Below, one piece after another: positions 26,733 through 33,392 of a stretch of 64,000 nt of DNA. Source of the stretch: a virus; the IMG/VR virus record IMGVR_UViG_3300005338_000001, positions 1 to 64,000 of that record; one strand, 5' to 3'. Made by a program: the position numbers and the translations under genes. The notes beneath the pieces are model-generated. The model was given only the letters and a program-made list of their open reading frames with translations, searched no databases and was not told where the DNA came from. How positions within the stretch are numbered: the first letter of the stretch is position 1; each line of letters begins with the position of its first letter.

Positions 26733-26804
26733 CGCGGGTTAATTCATCGGCAGAAATCTGGCCTCATAATCCGGAAGTAGTGGGTTCAATTCCCACACCC
26801 GCAA
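26733..26804 (+). tRNA. tRNA with CAU anticodon, initiator-like acceptor end
   Basis: Cloverleaf: acceptor CGCGGGT/ACCCGCA with a C1-A72 mismatch, D arm ATTC...GAAA, anticodon stem CTGGC/TCCGG with loop CTCATAA (anticodon CAT at 26765-26767), T arm GTGGG-TTCAATT-CCCAC, discriminator A73; no encoded CCA. C1-A72 is the hallmark of bacterial initiator tRNA, but the anticodon stem has only two of the three consecutive G-C pairs and position 11-24 is elongator-like (T-A). Elongator Met or lysidine-modified Ile are alternatives. Confidence 0.75.
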
Positions 26805-26854
26805 CCCCTCTGCGAACTTCCTTGCATCCGCCGCCGTTGCGACGAAGATACGGA

Positions 26855-27064
26855 ATGATTACTTCGCTGCTGTTCATTTTGCTCTACGCACTCGTCGCGC
26901 TGCTCTGCCTCCTGCTCGTCTTCTACATCGTCGAGCTTTTCATCGCCATCCCGCCGCAGATCAAGAAAATCATCTACGCCATTGTCGGCGTCCTGCTGCT
27001 CATCCAGATCGTCCAGCTTTTCGTGGGCGGGTCGCTCTGGTTTCCGCTGCCGATGCGCAGGTAG
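26855..27064 (+). CDS. Small two-span membrane protein (holin-like)
   Basis: 69 residues from ATG 26855. Two hydrophobic segments (LLFILLYALVALLCLLLVFY and IYAIVGVLLLIQIVQLFV) are separated by a short charged turn (PQIKK), and the tail is short and basic. Small two-span proteins near lysis or late genes are often holins, but no endolysin is next to it and similar small membrane proteins occur in bacterial chromosomes. It follows the CAU tRNA by about 50 bases on the same strand. Confidence 0.6.
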   Translation: MITSLLFILLYALVALLCLLLVFYIVELFIAIPPQIKKIIYAIVGVLLLIQIVQLFVGGSLWFPLPMRR

Positions 27065-27114
27065 CGCTGCTGGTGTTCCTGTTTGCGGCGCTCGGCATCA
27101 GGCTGCCGTGACGG

Positions 27115-27609
27115 TCAGTAGTGGATTTTAGGCGTCATCTGAGGTCCGATTGAAAAACTCGGATAGGCGCGGAGGAATTCTTGCGGGTTCTGTGCGCGCT
27201 GCATTGCTCGCCACTGTTTCCTCGGCATTCCTTTTGGTCGTCCTGCTGAATTTCCGTTTTTCATCTTCGCCCTAGCCTGATCGCGAAGCTCCTGCCATCG
27301 ATCCTTTTTCCGGATCTTGTTTTGTCGCGGCTTGGACATGAAGTTGTTGGCGTAACGGTCGCGCAGCTCAGCAGCATCCAGTGTGTCTGTTTTGTGCCGA
27401 TGAACCATTCGGTGACAAGCGTGGCACAGCAGCACCAAGTCCTTCAGGATCGTGTCGTACGGTGTTGCGCGATACTTCCAATGGTGACACTCCAGTTGCC
27501 TGTCTGTGCGGCAGATCACACAGGCGCGTTTGTACCGCGACAGGCATTGGATGCGAAGCTGTTGCCAGTGGTCGGTGGTGAGGTATTGCTGGTACTGCTG
27601 GGCGTTCAT
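27115..27609 (-). CDS. HNH endonuclease
   Basis: 164 residues from ATG 27609. The nuclease core has CVIC (C30, C33), LECHHW (H42, H43) and LCHACH (C62, C65, H66): a zinc-supported HNH with a His-His first strand. The C-terminal half is strongly basic and suited to DNA binding (RKKDRWQELRDQARAKMKNG). Phage HNH proteins act in packaging, homing or DNA repair; this one lies alone, not next to terminase, so a homing or stand-alone role is more likely. It is convergent with the holin-like gene. Confidence 0.75.
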   Translation of the reverse strand: MNAQQYQQYLTTDHWQQLRIQCLSRYKRACVICRTDRQLECHHWKYRATPYDTILKDLVLLCHACHRMVHRHKTDTLDAAELRDRYANNFMSKPRQNKIRKKDRWQELRDQARAKMKNGNSAGRPKGMPRKQWRAMQRAQNPQEFLRAYPSFSIGPQMTPKIHY

Positions 27610-27908
27610 GGGATCACTTAAAACGAAGAAAGGAAAGAACAGGAAAAGCAAAAGCCCCCCCGAAAAGCTGAGCCGCTACCATGCGGAAAAGGAAAGAAAA
27701 AAAGAAGGAAAACCAGAACACCGCCACAGCGATGCTCGACGTTTTCGCTCTTGCTGGTACGCCAGTCCTGCCGATCCCGTTCCTGCCAGCGAACATCATC
27801 GCATTCAGGGCGGGGTAGAACTTAGTTACCCTCTACGCTTGGGCTGGCTGTAGCGACGCCCTTTCGCCGGGATTTACATGACCGGCAACGTGGTTCGTGC
27901 CGTTCCCT

Positions 27909-28024
27909 GAATTGTGATCTGAACGCGGCCTCAACGCCAAGCCATTGCCCTAGCCCGGCCACTGAGCGCTCAGTGTAGGCATCGGATCGCCGTGGGAATT
28001 ATACCCACCGCCAGATCACAATTC
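27909..28024. repeat. Nested dyad: 13-base arms around a 16-base palindrome
   Basis: GAATTGTGATCTG at 27909-27921 and its exact complement at 28012-28024 flank the perfect palindrome CACTGAGCGCTCAGTG (27960-27975). The centres of the two symmetries differ by one base. The layout suggests a protein-binding or recombination site or a DNA cruciform. Confidence 0.6.
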
Positions 28025-28090
28025 AAAGAACGGATTTGCATTGGCGTCATCCAAGTCGTGCCCCAAAAAGAGGGAGTGCCGTACAAAGAG

Positions 28091-28127
28091 AAAGCCGCAG
28101 CGCGATTAGGGCGGGCTGCGGCTTTTC
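28091..28127. terminator. Bidirectional intrinsic terminator
   Basis: A perfect 10-base stem, AAGCCGCAGC (28092-28101) with GCTGCGGCTT (28115-28124), closes a 13-base loop. The plus strand continues with TTCT and the minus strand with TCTCTTTG, so it can end transcripts from either side. It is downstream of the AcrVA2-like operon. Confidence 0.7.
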
Positions 28128-28293
28128 TACAGGATACTCGTCCTGCTAAGCATCTGGCTCGGGCCTTGCGGCAGTTGCCAAAGTTAAGAAAGTCTTGTGT
28201 TCGCGCCCTAATCGCGATGCTGCAAAGAACTGCCGTCACTCTGCCTCACGCACCGCACCGGCGCAAGCATTTTCTCAGAAAAGTTTCGGCGCG

Positions 28294-28494
28294 CTATTCT
28301 TCGTCCCCGTAATCACCGCCCCAGCGGTCTGTGTCATCGCTGTCGTCGTCCAGCACCGCCTTGATGAGCCGATGCTGCTCCACCTGCAAGACTCCGATGG
28401 CCGACGCCAATGAAAGCTGGAACTCATGGCAGTAGCGCGTCACGAGTTTTGAAAGGTCCGCCTCGAAGGCGATGATTTGTTCGCGCTCAGTCAT
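28294..28494 (-). CDS. Small acidic helical phage protein
   Basis: 66 residues. The central helix (LVTRYCHEFQLSLASAIGVLQ) and the acidic tail (DDDSDDTDRWGGDYGDEE) recall small phage proteins found next to anti-CRISPR or host-interaction genes, but no function is known. Its ATG overlaps the stop of the AcrVA2-like gene (ATGA), so both are made together. Confidence 0.65.
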   Translation of the reverse strand: MTEREQIIAFEADLSKLVTRYCHEFQLSLASAIGVLQVEQHRLIKAVLDDDSDDTDRWGGDYGDEE

Positions 28495-29405
28495 GCGGTT
28501 GCCGTTTCTAGTCTCTTTGCGCCGATGAGCTGCCGCTGAATCCAGATCACCTTGATGACGGTCTTGCCGTTACCGCTGCGCTGGTGGCGAAAGTGTCCGC
28601 GACGCCAATGAATGCGGCGGTGCCCGTGCTCGTTGTCGCCTGCGTCGCCGATAACCGCTTCTGGCTTCCGATACGCGCGGCCAATGAAGTTCGGACTCCA
28701 CAGTTCGCACTGCTTTTTCTTTTTGTGCTCCTTTGCTTCGCGGACCTGAACGCCGGTTTCAATGAACTCAGGGCACGCCAGCATCCCAAGGATCAGTTGC
28801 AGCGCCGACTTCGGAATGCTCTTGCTCGCGAACAATTCCTCCTCGGGATTCATCGCCTCTCCATCGTTCTGTCCGTAATCCAATCCGAACCCGTGAACGG
28901 TTGCGTTTGAAGCTTCGGAAATTGCGGTGCTGTCGAGCGGACTTTCCCAAGTGAAAATCTTCCCGCTGGATGCGAGGGCTACGATGATCATCGTTTCGCG
29001 TCTCTCGTGAACGGGCCAGTTTGTGATGATGGATTTTTGCAGGAACGGATTACTCCACAGCGGTTGTTCAAACGCATACGTGCGACCCGGTTCAGTCTTG
29101 ATGACCGCCATCAGGTTGATGTGCCCGCATGGGCAGAGAAGCATTCCATGAGGCAGCGCAAACAGCATCGCCGGAAACGGCCACGGCATTTCTTCCATCG
29201 AGAAGTCAGCCGGAAGGTCTGTGTTGATGAGCGATTGAAACAGGTCTGCCGCCACAAAGAATGTAGGCACCTCAAAATCATTGAGCGCCCGGATCGCCTT
29301 CAGGACGGTGCCTCCCGTGTCGCGACTGAACGCAGTGCGATCAACAGCGTGTTCATCGGTGAACTCCGGTCGTGTATCATTTTGAAAGATTTGCGGACTC
29401 GCCAC
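28491..29405 (-). CDS. AcrVA2-like protein (possible anti-CRISPR relative)
   Basis: 304 residues from GTG 29405. The C-terminus has the HWRRGH pattern (residues 266-271) followed by a spaced Arg/Gly stretch and VIWIQ, which matches the characteristic end of AcrVA2 and its wide family, and the overall length is close to AcrVA2's (about 320). The middle holds a PFPAMLFALP segment where AcrVA2 has a similar hydrophobic strand. AcrVA2 blocks production of Cas12a; most homologues have no tested target. It is coupled to a small acidic gene and is divergent from a basic micro-ORF. The match is from memory of motifs and needs a profile search. Confidence 0.5.
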   Translation of the reverse strand: MASPQIFQNDTRPEFTDEHAVDRTAFSRDTGGTVLKAIRALNDFEVPTFFVAADLFQSLINTDLPADFSMEEMPWPFPAMLFALPHGMLLCPCGHINLMAVIKTEPGRTYAFEQPLWSNPFLQKSIITNWPVHERRETMIIVALASSGKIFTWESPLDSTAISEASNATVHGFGLDYGQNDGEAMNPEEELFASKSIPKSALQLILGMLACPEFIETGVQVREAKEHKKKKQCELWSPNFIGRAYRKPEAVIGDAGDNEHGHRRIHWRRGHFRHQRSGNGKTVIKVIWIQRQLIGAKRLETATA

Positions 29406-29412
29406 GGTGCGG

Positions 29413-29427
29413 CGTCTGTGTCAGACG
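29413..29427. promoter_or_regulatory. Operator-like inverted repeat between divergent genes
   Basis: CGTCTG-TGT-CAGACG fills half of the 28-base gap between GTG 29405 (minus) and ATG 29434 (plus). A repressor bound here would cover both start regions. Confidence 0.4.
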
Positions 29428-29433
29428 TGAGGG

Positions 29434-29550
29434 ATGAACACGAAGCTCAAGGGTAAGAAATTCGATCTCGCACAGCTCGGAAAAGCGATTGTGGATGCGG
29501 CGACCAAGCCCGCGAAGAAGCGTGCCGCGCGGAAAGTTGCAAAGCGCTGA
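29434..29550 (+). CDS. 38-residue basic micro-protein
   Basis: Begins MNTKLKGKKFDLAQLGKAI and ends in a run rich in Lys, Arg and Ala, so it would be a basic helix able to bind nucleic acid or an acidic partner. It is divergent from the AcrVA2-like gene across a 28-base gap with an inverted repeat. The reading frame is short and Shine-Dalgarno spacing (GAGGG directly before ATG) is poor, so this is a candidate only. Confidence 0.35.
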   Translation: MNTKLKGKKFDLAQLGKAIVDAATKPAKKRAARKVAKR

Positions 29551-29562
29551 TTCGATTCGATC

Positions 29563-29655
29563 TCAGCGATCCCACTTGTTCGGCTTCATGACCGATAGGA
29601 ACGGCAGCCACAGCAGCACCAGAGGCGCTACAAGGATGGTGACGAGGGTTTTCAC
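29563..29655 (-). CDS. 30-residue membrane micro-protein
   Basis: From GTG 29655, which overlaps the upstream stop as GTGA. One hydrophobic helix (LVTILVAPLVLLWLPFL) is followed by a short basic tail. It is co-translated with the two-span membrane protein upstream, so the two may form one membrane complex. Confidence 0.45.
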   Translation of the reverse strand: MKTLVTILVAPLVLLWLPFLSVMKPNKWDR

Positions 29656-29954
29656 TTGTTCGGAGACTGCTGCGCCGTCAGCCGCTTGGCGAGCAGGAAC
29701 AGTCCGATGGCGACTGCGGCGCCGATCGCAACGACGATGCCTTGGACGAGTTCGGTGAAGTAGCCGGTTGAGTGGTACGGATGGAAGATGGATTGCGGGA
29801 CAAACTTCTGGCCGTGTCCGTCCGCGACCGCTGTGCCGTCTGGCGTGACGGTAAAGACCAGAAAGGCCAAGCACGCGTACCACGCTGTCCACAGGCCGGC
29901 CACGGCGGACACGATGTAGCAGCAGACTGCGAGAATCAGGCGGAGCGGTTTCAT
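29652..29954 (-). CDS. Two-span membrane protein
   Basis: 100 residues. An N-terminal hydrophobic segment (LILAVCCYIVSAVAGLW and the stretch after it) and a second near the C-terminus (VVAIGAAVAIGLFLLA) flank a roughly 35-residue polar loop; the ends are basic. It could be a lysis or superinfection protein. It starts eight bases after the stop of the membrane-anchored protease and ends coupled to a one-span micro-protein, so the three form a membrane-directed operon. Confidence 0.6.
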   Translation of the reverse strand: MKPLRLILAVCCYIVSAVAGLWTAWYACLAFLVFTVTPDGTAVADGHGQKFVPQSIFHPYHSTGYFTELVQGIVVAIGAAVAIGLFLLAKRLTAQQSPNK

Positions 29955-29961
29955 GCGGCAA

Positions 29962-30783
29962 CTACCTCGCGAGCGTCAGCGGCATCAGGGTTGATCCGGA
30001 TTTGCGCCAAAGCCAGAGTGGCACATCTGCCGGCACCGCAAAGTTGAGCATCTGGCCTCGGATGAAATGAGACCTGACAACTGCCACAACCTTGCCACTG
30101 GCATCAATCACCGGGCCGCCGCTTGAACCGGGAGAGATGGCAGCGGTGATTTGCAGCATCTCATGCTCATCCTCATCCGTCCGTGTTCCGGAAACGATCC
30201 CTTCCGTGATTGAGAATTCAAAGCCCAGGGGATTGCCGATCACTGCAATGCGGGTGCCCGGAGCAACGCGGGTTGCATCGCTCAACTCTAAAAACGAGTG
30301 GTTTCTTCCGCCAGTGGAAAGCACCGCGATGTCGTAGTCCTTGTGCAGAGCGATTGCACCAGCCACGTTGTACACATCGCCGTTGATCGTCTTCACTGTG
30401 GCTGTGTGCGCGCCCTCCACCACGTGAAAGTTGGTCACCAGCAATCCGTCCTCGGAAATGAAGAAACCGGATCCGGTAGCGGTCTTTCTTCCAAATACGT
30501 CAAAGACAGAAATCCGCACAACCGCTCTGCTCGCGTCTTCAAAAATGCGCGCAGTGTCGAACGGTCGCGACGGCTTCTCAGCGCGGACAGGCGCAGGCGT
30601 CTCGGCAGCCGAAGCGGTTTCCTTGACTGGCGTTGCGTTGTTCCCCGAGTCCTGCCGCAGCGCTCCGATGACCAGCACTAGGGCAATCAGTCCGCCAGCA
30701 ACCCAGCAAGCAATCTGCACCCGCTGATTCAAGCGTTCTGCGGGAGGAGTCTTTCGCAAAATTACCTTCGGTACTCTTCTCAT
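29962..30783 (-). CDS. Membrane-anchored trypsin-like serine protease
   Basis: 273 residues from ATG 30783. A transmembrane anchor lies at about 24-42 (IACWVAGGLIALVLVIGAL), then a Pro/Ala/Glu linker, then an S1C (HtrA/DegP-type) domain: TNFHVV gives H120, KDYDIAVL gives D151, and SPGSSGGPV gives the nucleophile S221 (codon AGC at 30121-30123). There is no PDZ domain, so it is a minimal protease. The frame is open to a TTG at 30897, which would add a doubtful second hydrophobic segment. Secreted or periplasm-facing cleavage is expected; such genes are unusual in phage cores, and a host-derived gene is possible. Confidence 0.75.
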   Translation of the reverse strand: MRRVPKVILRKTPPAERLNQRVQIACWVAGGLIALVLVIGALRQDSGNNATPVKETASAAETPAPVRAEKPSRPFDTARIFEDASRAVVRISVFDVFGRKTATGSGFFISEDGLLVTNFHVVEGAHTATVKTINGDVYNVAGAIALHKDYDIAVLSTGGRNHSFLELSDATRVAPGTRIAVIGNPLGFEFSITEGIVSGTRTDEDEHEMLQITAAISPGSSGGPVIDASGKVVAVVRSHFIRGQMLNFAVPADVPLWLWRKSGSTLMPLTLAR

Positions 30784-31121
30784 GGCATCTGTGGTGCTCT
30801 GAAAACGAGCGGCGCGGTCACCGCATCCCGCCGAGGCACCTGAGAGAGCCAGCACGGTAATGACAGCGACCGCGCCTATCCGGCGCGATGGCTGCAAAGG
30901 ACCGTGCGTGAAAATTCTCAGGTTTTCGGCGGGCCGTTCGCAGAACGCGAAATTGAATGTTGTTGTCCGCTGAAATCAGCCAACGCAAGCGGTTGCGTCA
31001 ACACAAGAATCACTGGAAGCGCTTGGAGAGATTCGTTCGGCTTTTAGCGTCACGTTTTTGGGTTGCGAAAAGAGTTGCAAAAAAGAGTTGCGTAGGTCCG
31101 CAACACCTGTATCATGCCCTC
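30784..31121. promoter_or_regulatory. Divergent intergenic region with GTTGC repeats
   Basis: Gap between the protease and the winged-helix gene. From 31062 it contains three GTTGC half-sites 12-13 bases apart, including AAAAGAGTTGC twice (31068-31078, 31081-31091), and an inverted pair GTTGCG/CGCAAC (31087-31092, 31099-31104) just before ATG 31122. These fit binding sites for a regulator, possibly the winged-helix product itself. The rest shows no gene. Confidence 0.45.
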
Positions 31122-31553
31122 ATGAACGAAGACGATTTTGACTCTCAGATTCAACGCGACATCACTGCGATGGAAACGGAATTACGCGACCTTCAGCGCG
31201 CACTCGATGCAGCACGAACGTATCGTGCGCTCCGTCGCAAAAAGGGCGGCGTGAAATCGCCGACCATGACCCCCGATCCGATGCTGCCGCTGACTGCAAA
31301 TCACACAGCGAAGAACGGCAGCAACAAGAAACAGACCGCCGCGAAGGCGATCCGCGAAGCCATTGCATCGTGTGCGACCGACTACACGGTTTACGATCTG
31401 GGGCGCATCCTCGCGGCGCGCGGCACGCCAGTTGGCCGGCCTGCACTCTCACAGTTCCTGTCCCGGCTTTTGAAGGACAAGGAAATCACCCTCAAGACTC
31501 CGGGCAAAGGTCCGAAACCAAACGTCTTCACCAAGGAGGTAACAACCACGTAG
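31122..31553 (+). CDS. Coiled-coil / winged-helix DNA-binding protein
   Basis: 143 residues from ATG 31122. An acidic helix (DSQIQRDITAMETELRDLQR) likely dimerises; a basic linker follows; the C-terminal 65 residues have the helix-helix-strand pattern of a winged helix (TVYDLGRILAARG, then ALSQFLSRLLKDKEITLK). The repeated GTTGC sites directly upstream suggest autoregulation. It is followed by an intrinsic terminator and a tRNA. No family name can be given. Confidence 0.55.
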   Translation: MNEDDFDSQIQRDITAMETELRDLQRALDAARTYRALRRKKGGVKSPTMTPDPMLPLTANHTAKNGSNKKQTAAKAIREAIASCATDYTVYDLGRILAARGTPVGRPALSQFLSRLLKDKEITLKTPGKGPKPNVFTKEVTTT

Positions 31554-31560
31554 AAAAAGC

Positions 31561-31594
31561 GAACCCGGCGAGCGCTGAAACGCCTGCCGGGTTC
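31561..31594 (+). terminator. Intrinsic terminator after winged-helix gene
   Basis: Perfect 9-base stem GAACCCGGC (31561-31569) with GCCGGGTTC (31586-31594), preceded by GAAAAAGC and followed by a weak TAATT run. It ends six bases before the tRNA, so the tRNA is transcribed separately or by read-through. Confidence 0.6.
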
Positions 31595-31599
31595 TAATT

Positions 31600-31672
31600 G
31601 TCGTAGTAGCTCAATGGATAGAGCACCTGTCTGCTAAACGGGAGGTTGCTGGTTCGAGACCAGCCTACGACG
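31600..31672 (+). tRNA. tRNA with Ser-type GCU anticodon on an Arg-like body
   Basis: Cloverleaf: acceptor GTCGTAG/CTACGAC, D arm GCTC-AATGGATA-GAGC, anticodon stem CCTGT/ACGGG with loop CTGCTAA (anticodon GCT at 31633-31635), five-base variable loop, T arm GCTGG-TTCGAGA-CCAGC, discriminator G, no encoded CCA. The anticodon would read serine AGC/AGU, yet bacterial tRNA-Ser has a long variable arm, absent here. The D loop GGATAGAGC and C35-U36 are features of tRNA-Arg (UCU). Amino-acid identity is therefore uncertain. Confidence 0.8.
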
Positions 31673-31761
31673 CAACTAACAAACCAGCGGTTGCCCGCCA
31701 GCCTGCACATTGACACGCGCAAGGTAACGACGGGACCGCTTAAAAGCAAGCACAAAATCCC

Positions 31762-32613
31762 ATGAACAAACTCGACCGTTCCAAGCGCGCGCAAATCCTG
31801 CGCTGTCTCACTGAAGGCACTTCCATTCGTGCCGCTGCACGCCTCACCGACTGCGCGATCAACAGCGTGGTGAAACTCCTGATTCAAGCGGGCCGCGCCT
31901 GCACGGAGTATCAGGATCGCACACTCCGAAAACTCAACTGCCAGAGGCTGCAACTCGATGAGGTTTGGAGCTTCGTTTATTGCAAGGAAAAGAACGCCAC
32001 TGCGGAAGAAAAAGCCGCTGGCGCTGGCGACGCGTGGACGTGGACGGCACTCGACGCGGACTCAAAGGCAATCGTCGGCTGGTTTGTCGGCCCGCGCAAC
32101 GCGCGCTCGGCATTCCATTTCATCGGCGACCTTGTTGATCGGATGGCTTCGCGCAAAGTGCAGATCACAACCGATGGATTGAGTCTCTACGTCAACCCCG
32201 TGCATTCGATGTTCTGTGGCGAGGCCGATTACGCGCAGTTGCAGAAAATCTACGGCACAGAGCCGATGCCGTCTGGCCGATACAGTCCCGCGCAATGCAT
32301 GGGGAGTCGTCGCGCTGTGCTCAACGGCAACCCCGATCCCGCACATGTTTCAACGTCCTACGTGGAACGCCAGCATTTGACGCTGCGCATGAACAACCGC
32401 CGCTTTACGCGCCTCACGAACGCCTTTTCAAAGAAGCTGCAAAACCTTGAGCACTCCGTTGCGCTCTACACGATGAGCTACAACTTCTGCAAGATTCACA
32501 GTTCGCACCGCGTCACTCCCGCAATGCAGCTTGGAATTGCGGATCACGTGTGGGAGACAGAAGAGATCGTTGACCTGATTGACGCTCTCGAAATGGCTGG
32601 AAATTCAAAATGA
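31762..32613 (+). CDS. IS1-family transposase-like protein
   Basis: 283 residues. An N-terminal HTH (SIRAAARLTDCAINSVVKLL, residues 21-40) is followed by a DDE catalytic core: LQLDEVWSFV (D66), ITTDGLSLY (D138) and YVERQHLTLR (E202), with the basic RRFTRLTNAFSKKL stretch after the last acid as in IS1 InsB. Single-frame IS1-like transposases of about this size exist. I could not find flanking inverted repeats or a target duplication, so the element may be decayed or domesticated. It follows the Ser/Arg tRNA. Confidence 0.75.
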   Translation: MNKLDRSKRAQILRCLTEGTSIRAAARLTDCAINSVVKLLIQAGRACTEYQDRTLRKLNCQRLQLDEVWSFVYCKEKNATAEEKAAGAGDAWTWTALDADSKAIVGWFVGPRNARSAFHFIGDLVDRMASRKVQITTDGLSLYVNPVHSMFCGEADYAQLQKIYGTEPMPSGRYSPAQCMGSRRAVLNGNPDPAHVSTSYVERQHLTLRMNNRRFTRLTNAFSKKLQNLEHSVALYTMSYNFCKIHSSHRVTPAMQLGIADHVWETEEIVDLIDALEMAGNSK

Positions 32614-32621
32614 TACACGAC

Positions 32622-33125
32622 CTAGAAATCAATGATGTTGTGAGAGGACAGGATGCTGACAGGAGGAAGATCGCAATCAACCAGAGCCATCCCCACATCT
32701 TCGGCATGTGCTTGCAGCAATGGCAGGCGCGTCGTAACCAGCATCTGGCAGTTCATGTAGGCCGCCTCCACCAGCACACGGACATCTTGGCGAGATCCAC
32801 CAGGCAGGACATTTCTTGCGAGGATTTTGCTCACGTGCATTTTGGTGACTGCTTTTTGAGTGTCCGTAAATGCCGGGCAATCGCAATCACTGTCCTCAAT
32901 TTCTTGCCGCACCAATCTGGCTCGTTCGCGTTGTTCCCTGTCTGCTGATTCCGTTTCTGTGGCTGCAATCTCCACAAGAACGGATGGACAGATGATGAGA
33001 TCGAGCCGGAGTTTTTTCCGGAGAACTTGGATTGCTTTCGTGTGATGCGAAATTCCAAACCGCTCCGCAAACAACACTTTCGTGTCAAGAGCAGCCCTAC
33101 GCGGCTGTTCTTGGGCAAGAGCCAT
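32622..33125 (-). CDS. PIN-domain protein (possible toxin)
   Basis: 167 residues. Acidic positions of a PIN ribonuclease are visible: ALDTKVL (D14), CPSVLVEIAAT (E52) and RQDVRVLVEAA (D114), with the final LVTTRLPLL strand where classical PIN domains have LVTxD; here the D is replaced by R. The overlapping upstream gene encodes a small acidic protein and a palindrome precedes both, the layout of a VapBC-like toxin-antitoxin pair. Loss of one acid may reduce activity. It is convergent with the IS1-like transposase. Confidence 0.55.
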   Translation of the reverse strand: MALAQEQPRRAALDTKVLFAERFGISHHTKAIQVLRKKLRLDLIICPSVLVEIAATETESADREQRERARLVRQEIEDSDCDCPAFTDTQKAVTKMHVSKILARNVLPGGSRQDVRVLVEAAYMNCQMLVTTRLPLLQAHAEDVGMALVDCDLPPVSILSSHNIIDF

Positions 33126-33255
33126 TTTCGGAACGAGCGTAGTTTTCCAACTGCGTCAACTGCTCATCGGTGTAGTCGCTGAGCCGCTCACGAACTTCGT
33201 CCAATTCGGCTCCGATGGCGCTCTCAAAAGCTTCTTCTGTTGGTGTCGTGTTCAT
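33097..33255 (-). CDS. Small acidic protein, possible antitoxin
   Basis: 52 residues from ATG 33255, acidic and helical (EEAFESAIGAELDEVRERLS). Its last 29 bases overlap the start of the PIN gene, as in many antitoxin-toxin operons. A perfect 8-base inverted repeat lies 22 bases upstream. No DNA-binding motif is obvious in so short a protein, so the antitoxin label is contextual. Confidence 0.45.
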   Translation of the reverse strand: MNTTPTEEAFESAIGAELDEVRERLSDYTDEQLTQLENYARSENGSCPRTAA

Positions 33256-33276
33256 GGTGTCGTGTTCTTAGCGAAC

Positions 33277-33297
33277 AGTTCGCAAATCCTGCGAACT
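33277..33297. promoter_or_regulatory. Operator-like palindrome upstream of PIN operon
   Basis: AGTTCGCA-AATCC-TGCGAACT, a perfect 8-base inverted repeat with 5-base spacer, upstream of ATG 33255. AT-rich sequence just beyond (33310-33355) may hold the promoter. Confidence 0.5.
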
Positions 33298-33392
33298 GGC
33301 GCAAGTAGAATGTAACATTTTTGTTTAAAAAAACTTTAAATTACCTCTGAAACAGTCCGAAAACGTCCCACAAAAGGTCCAAAAATGTTCCA

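Larger units (their letters stand above)
27610..28293. other. Gene-poor stretch with dyad symmetry
   Basis: About 680 bases with no convincing gene. A 45-codon Lys-rich frame (27681-27818, plus) is the best small candidate. The stretch holds nested inverted repeats centred near 27967, a small GTGGG/CCCAC hairpin around 27993-28009 and a strong bidirectional terminator at 28091-28127. Longer plus-strand frames here cross these structures and look accidental. Confidence 0.5.

Noticed and set aside
27909-27921. Lac-operator-like sequence (GAATTGTGA)
   Set aside because: Only nine bases resemble the lac operator; the symmetry is different and no LacI-type gene is present.
27992-28312. 106-residue plus-strand frame
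   Set aside because: It crosses a strong terminator and the inverted repeat arm and has basic, repetitive out-of-frame composition.
30121-30123. Complete AGY-to-arginine code change from the GCU tRNA
   Set aside because: The protease nucleophile S221 is AGC and must stay serine, so a full change is unlikely.
31673-31761. IS1 terminal inverted repeat next to the tRNA
   Set aside because: No pairing partner was found after the transposase; the GGTAACGACGGG similarity alone is too short.
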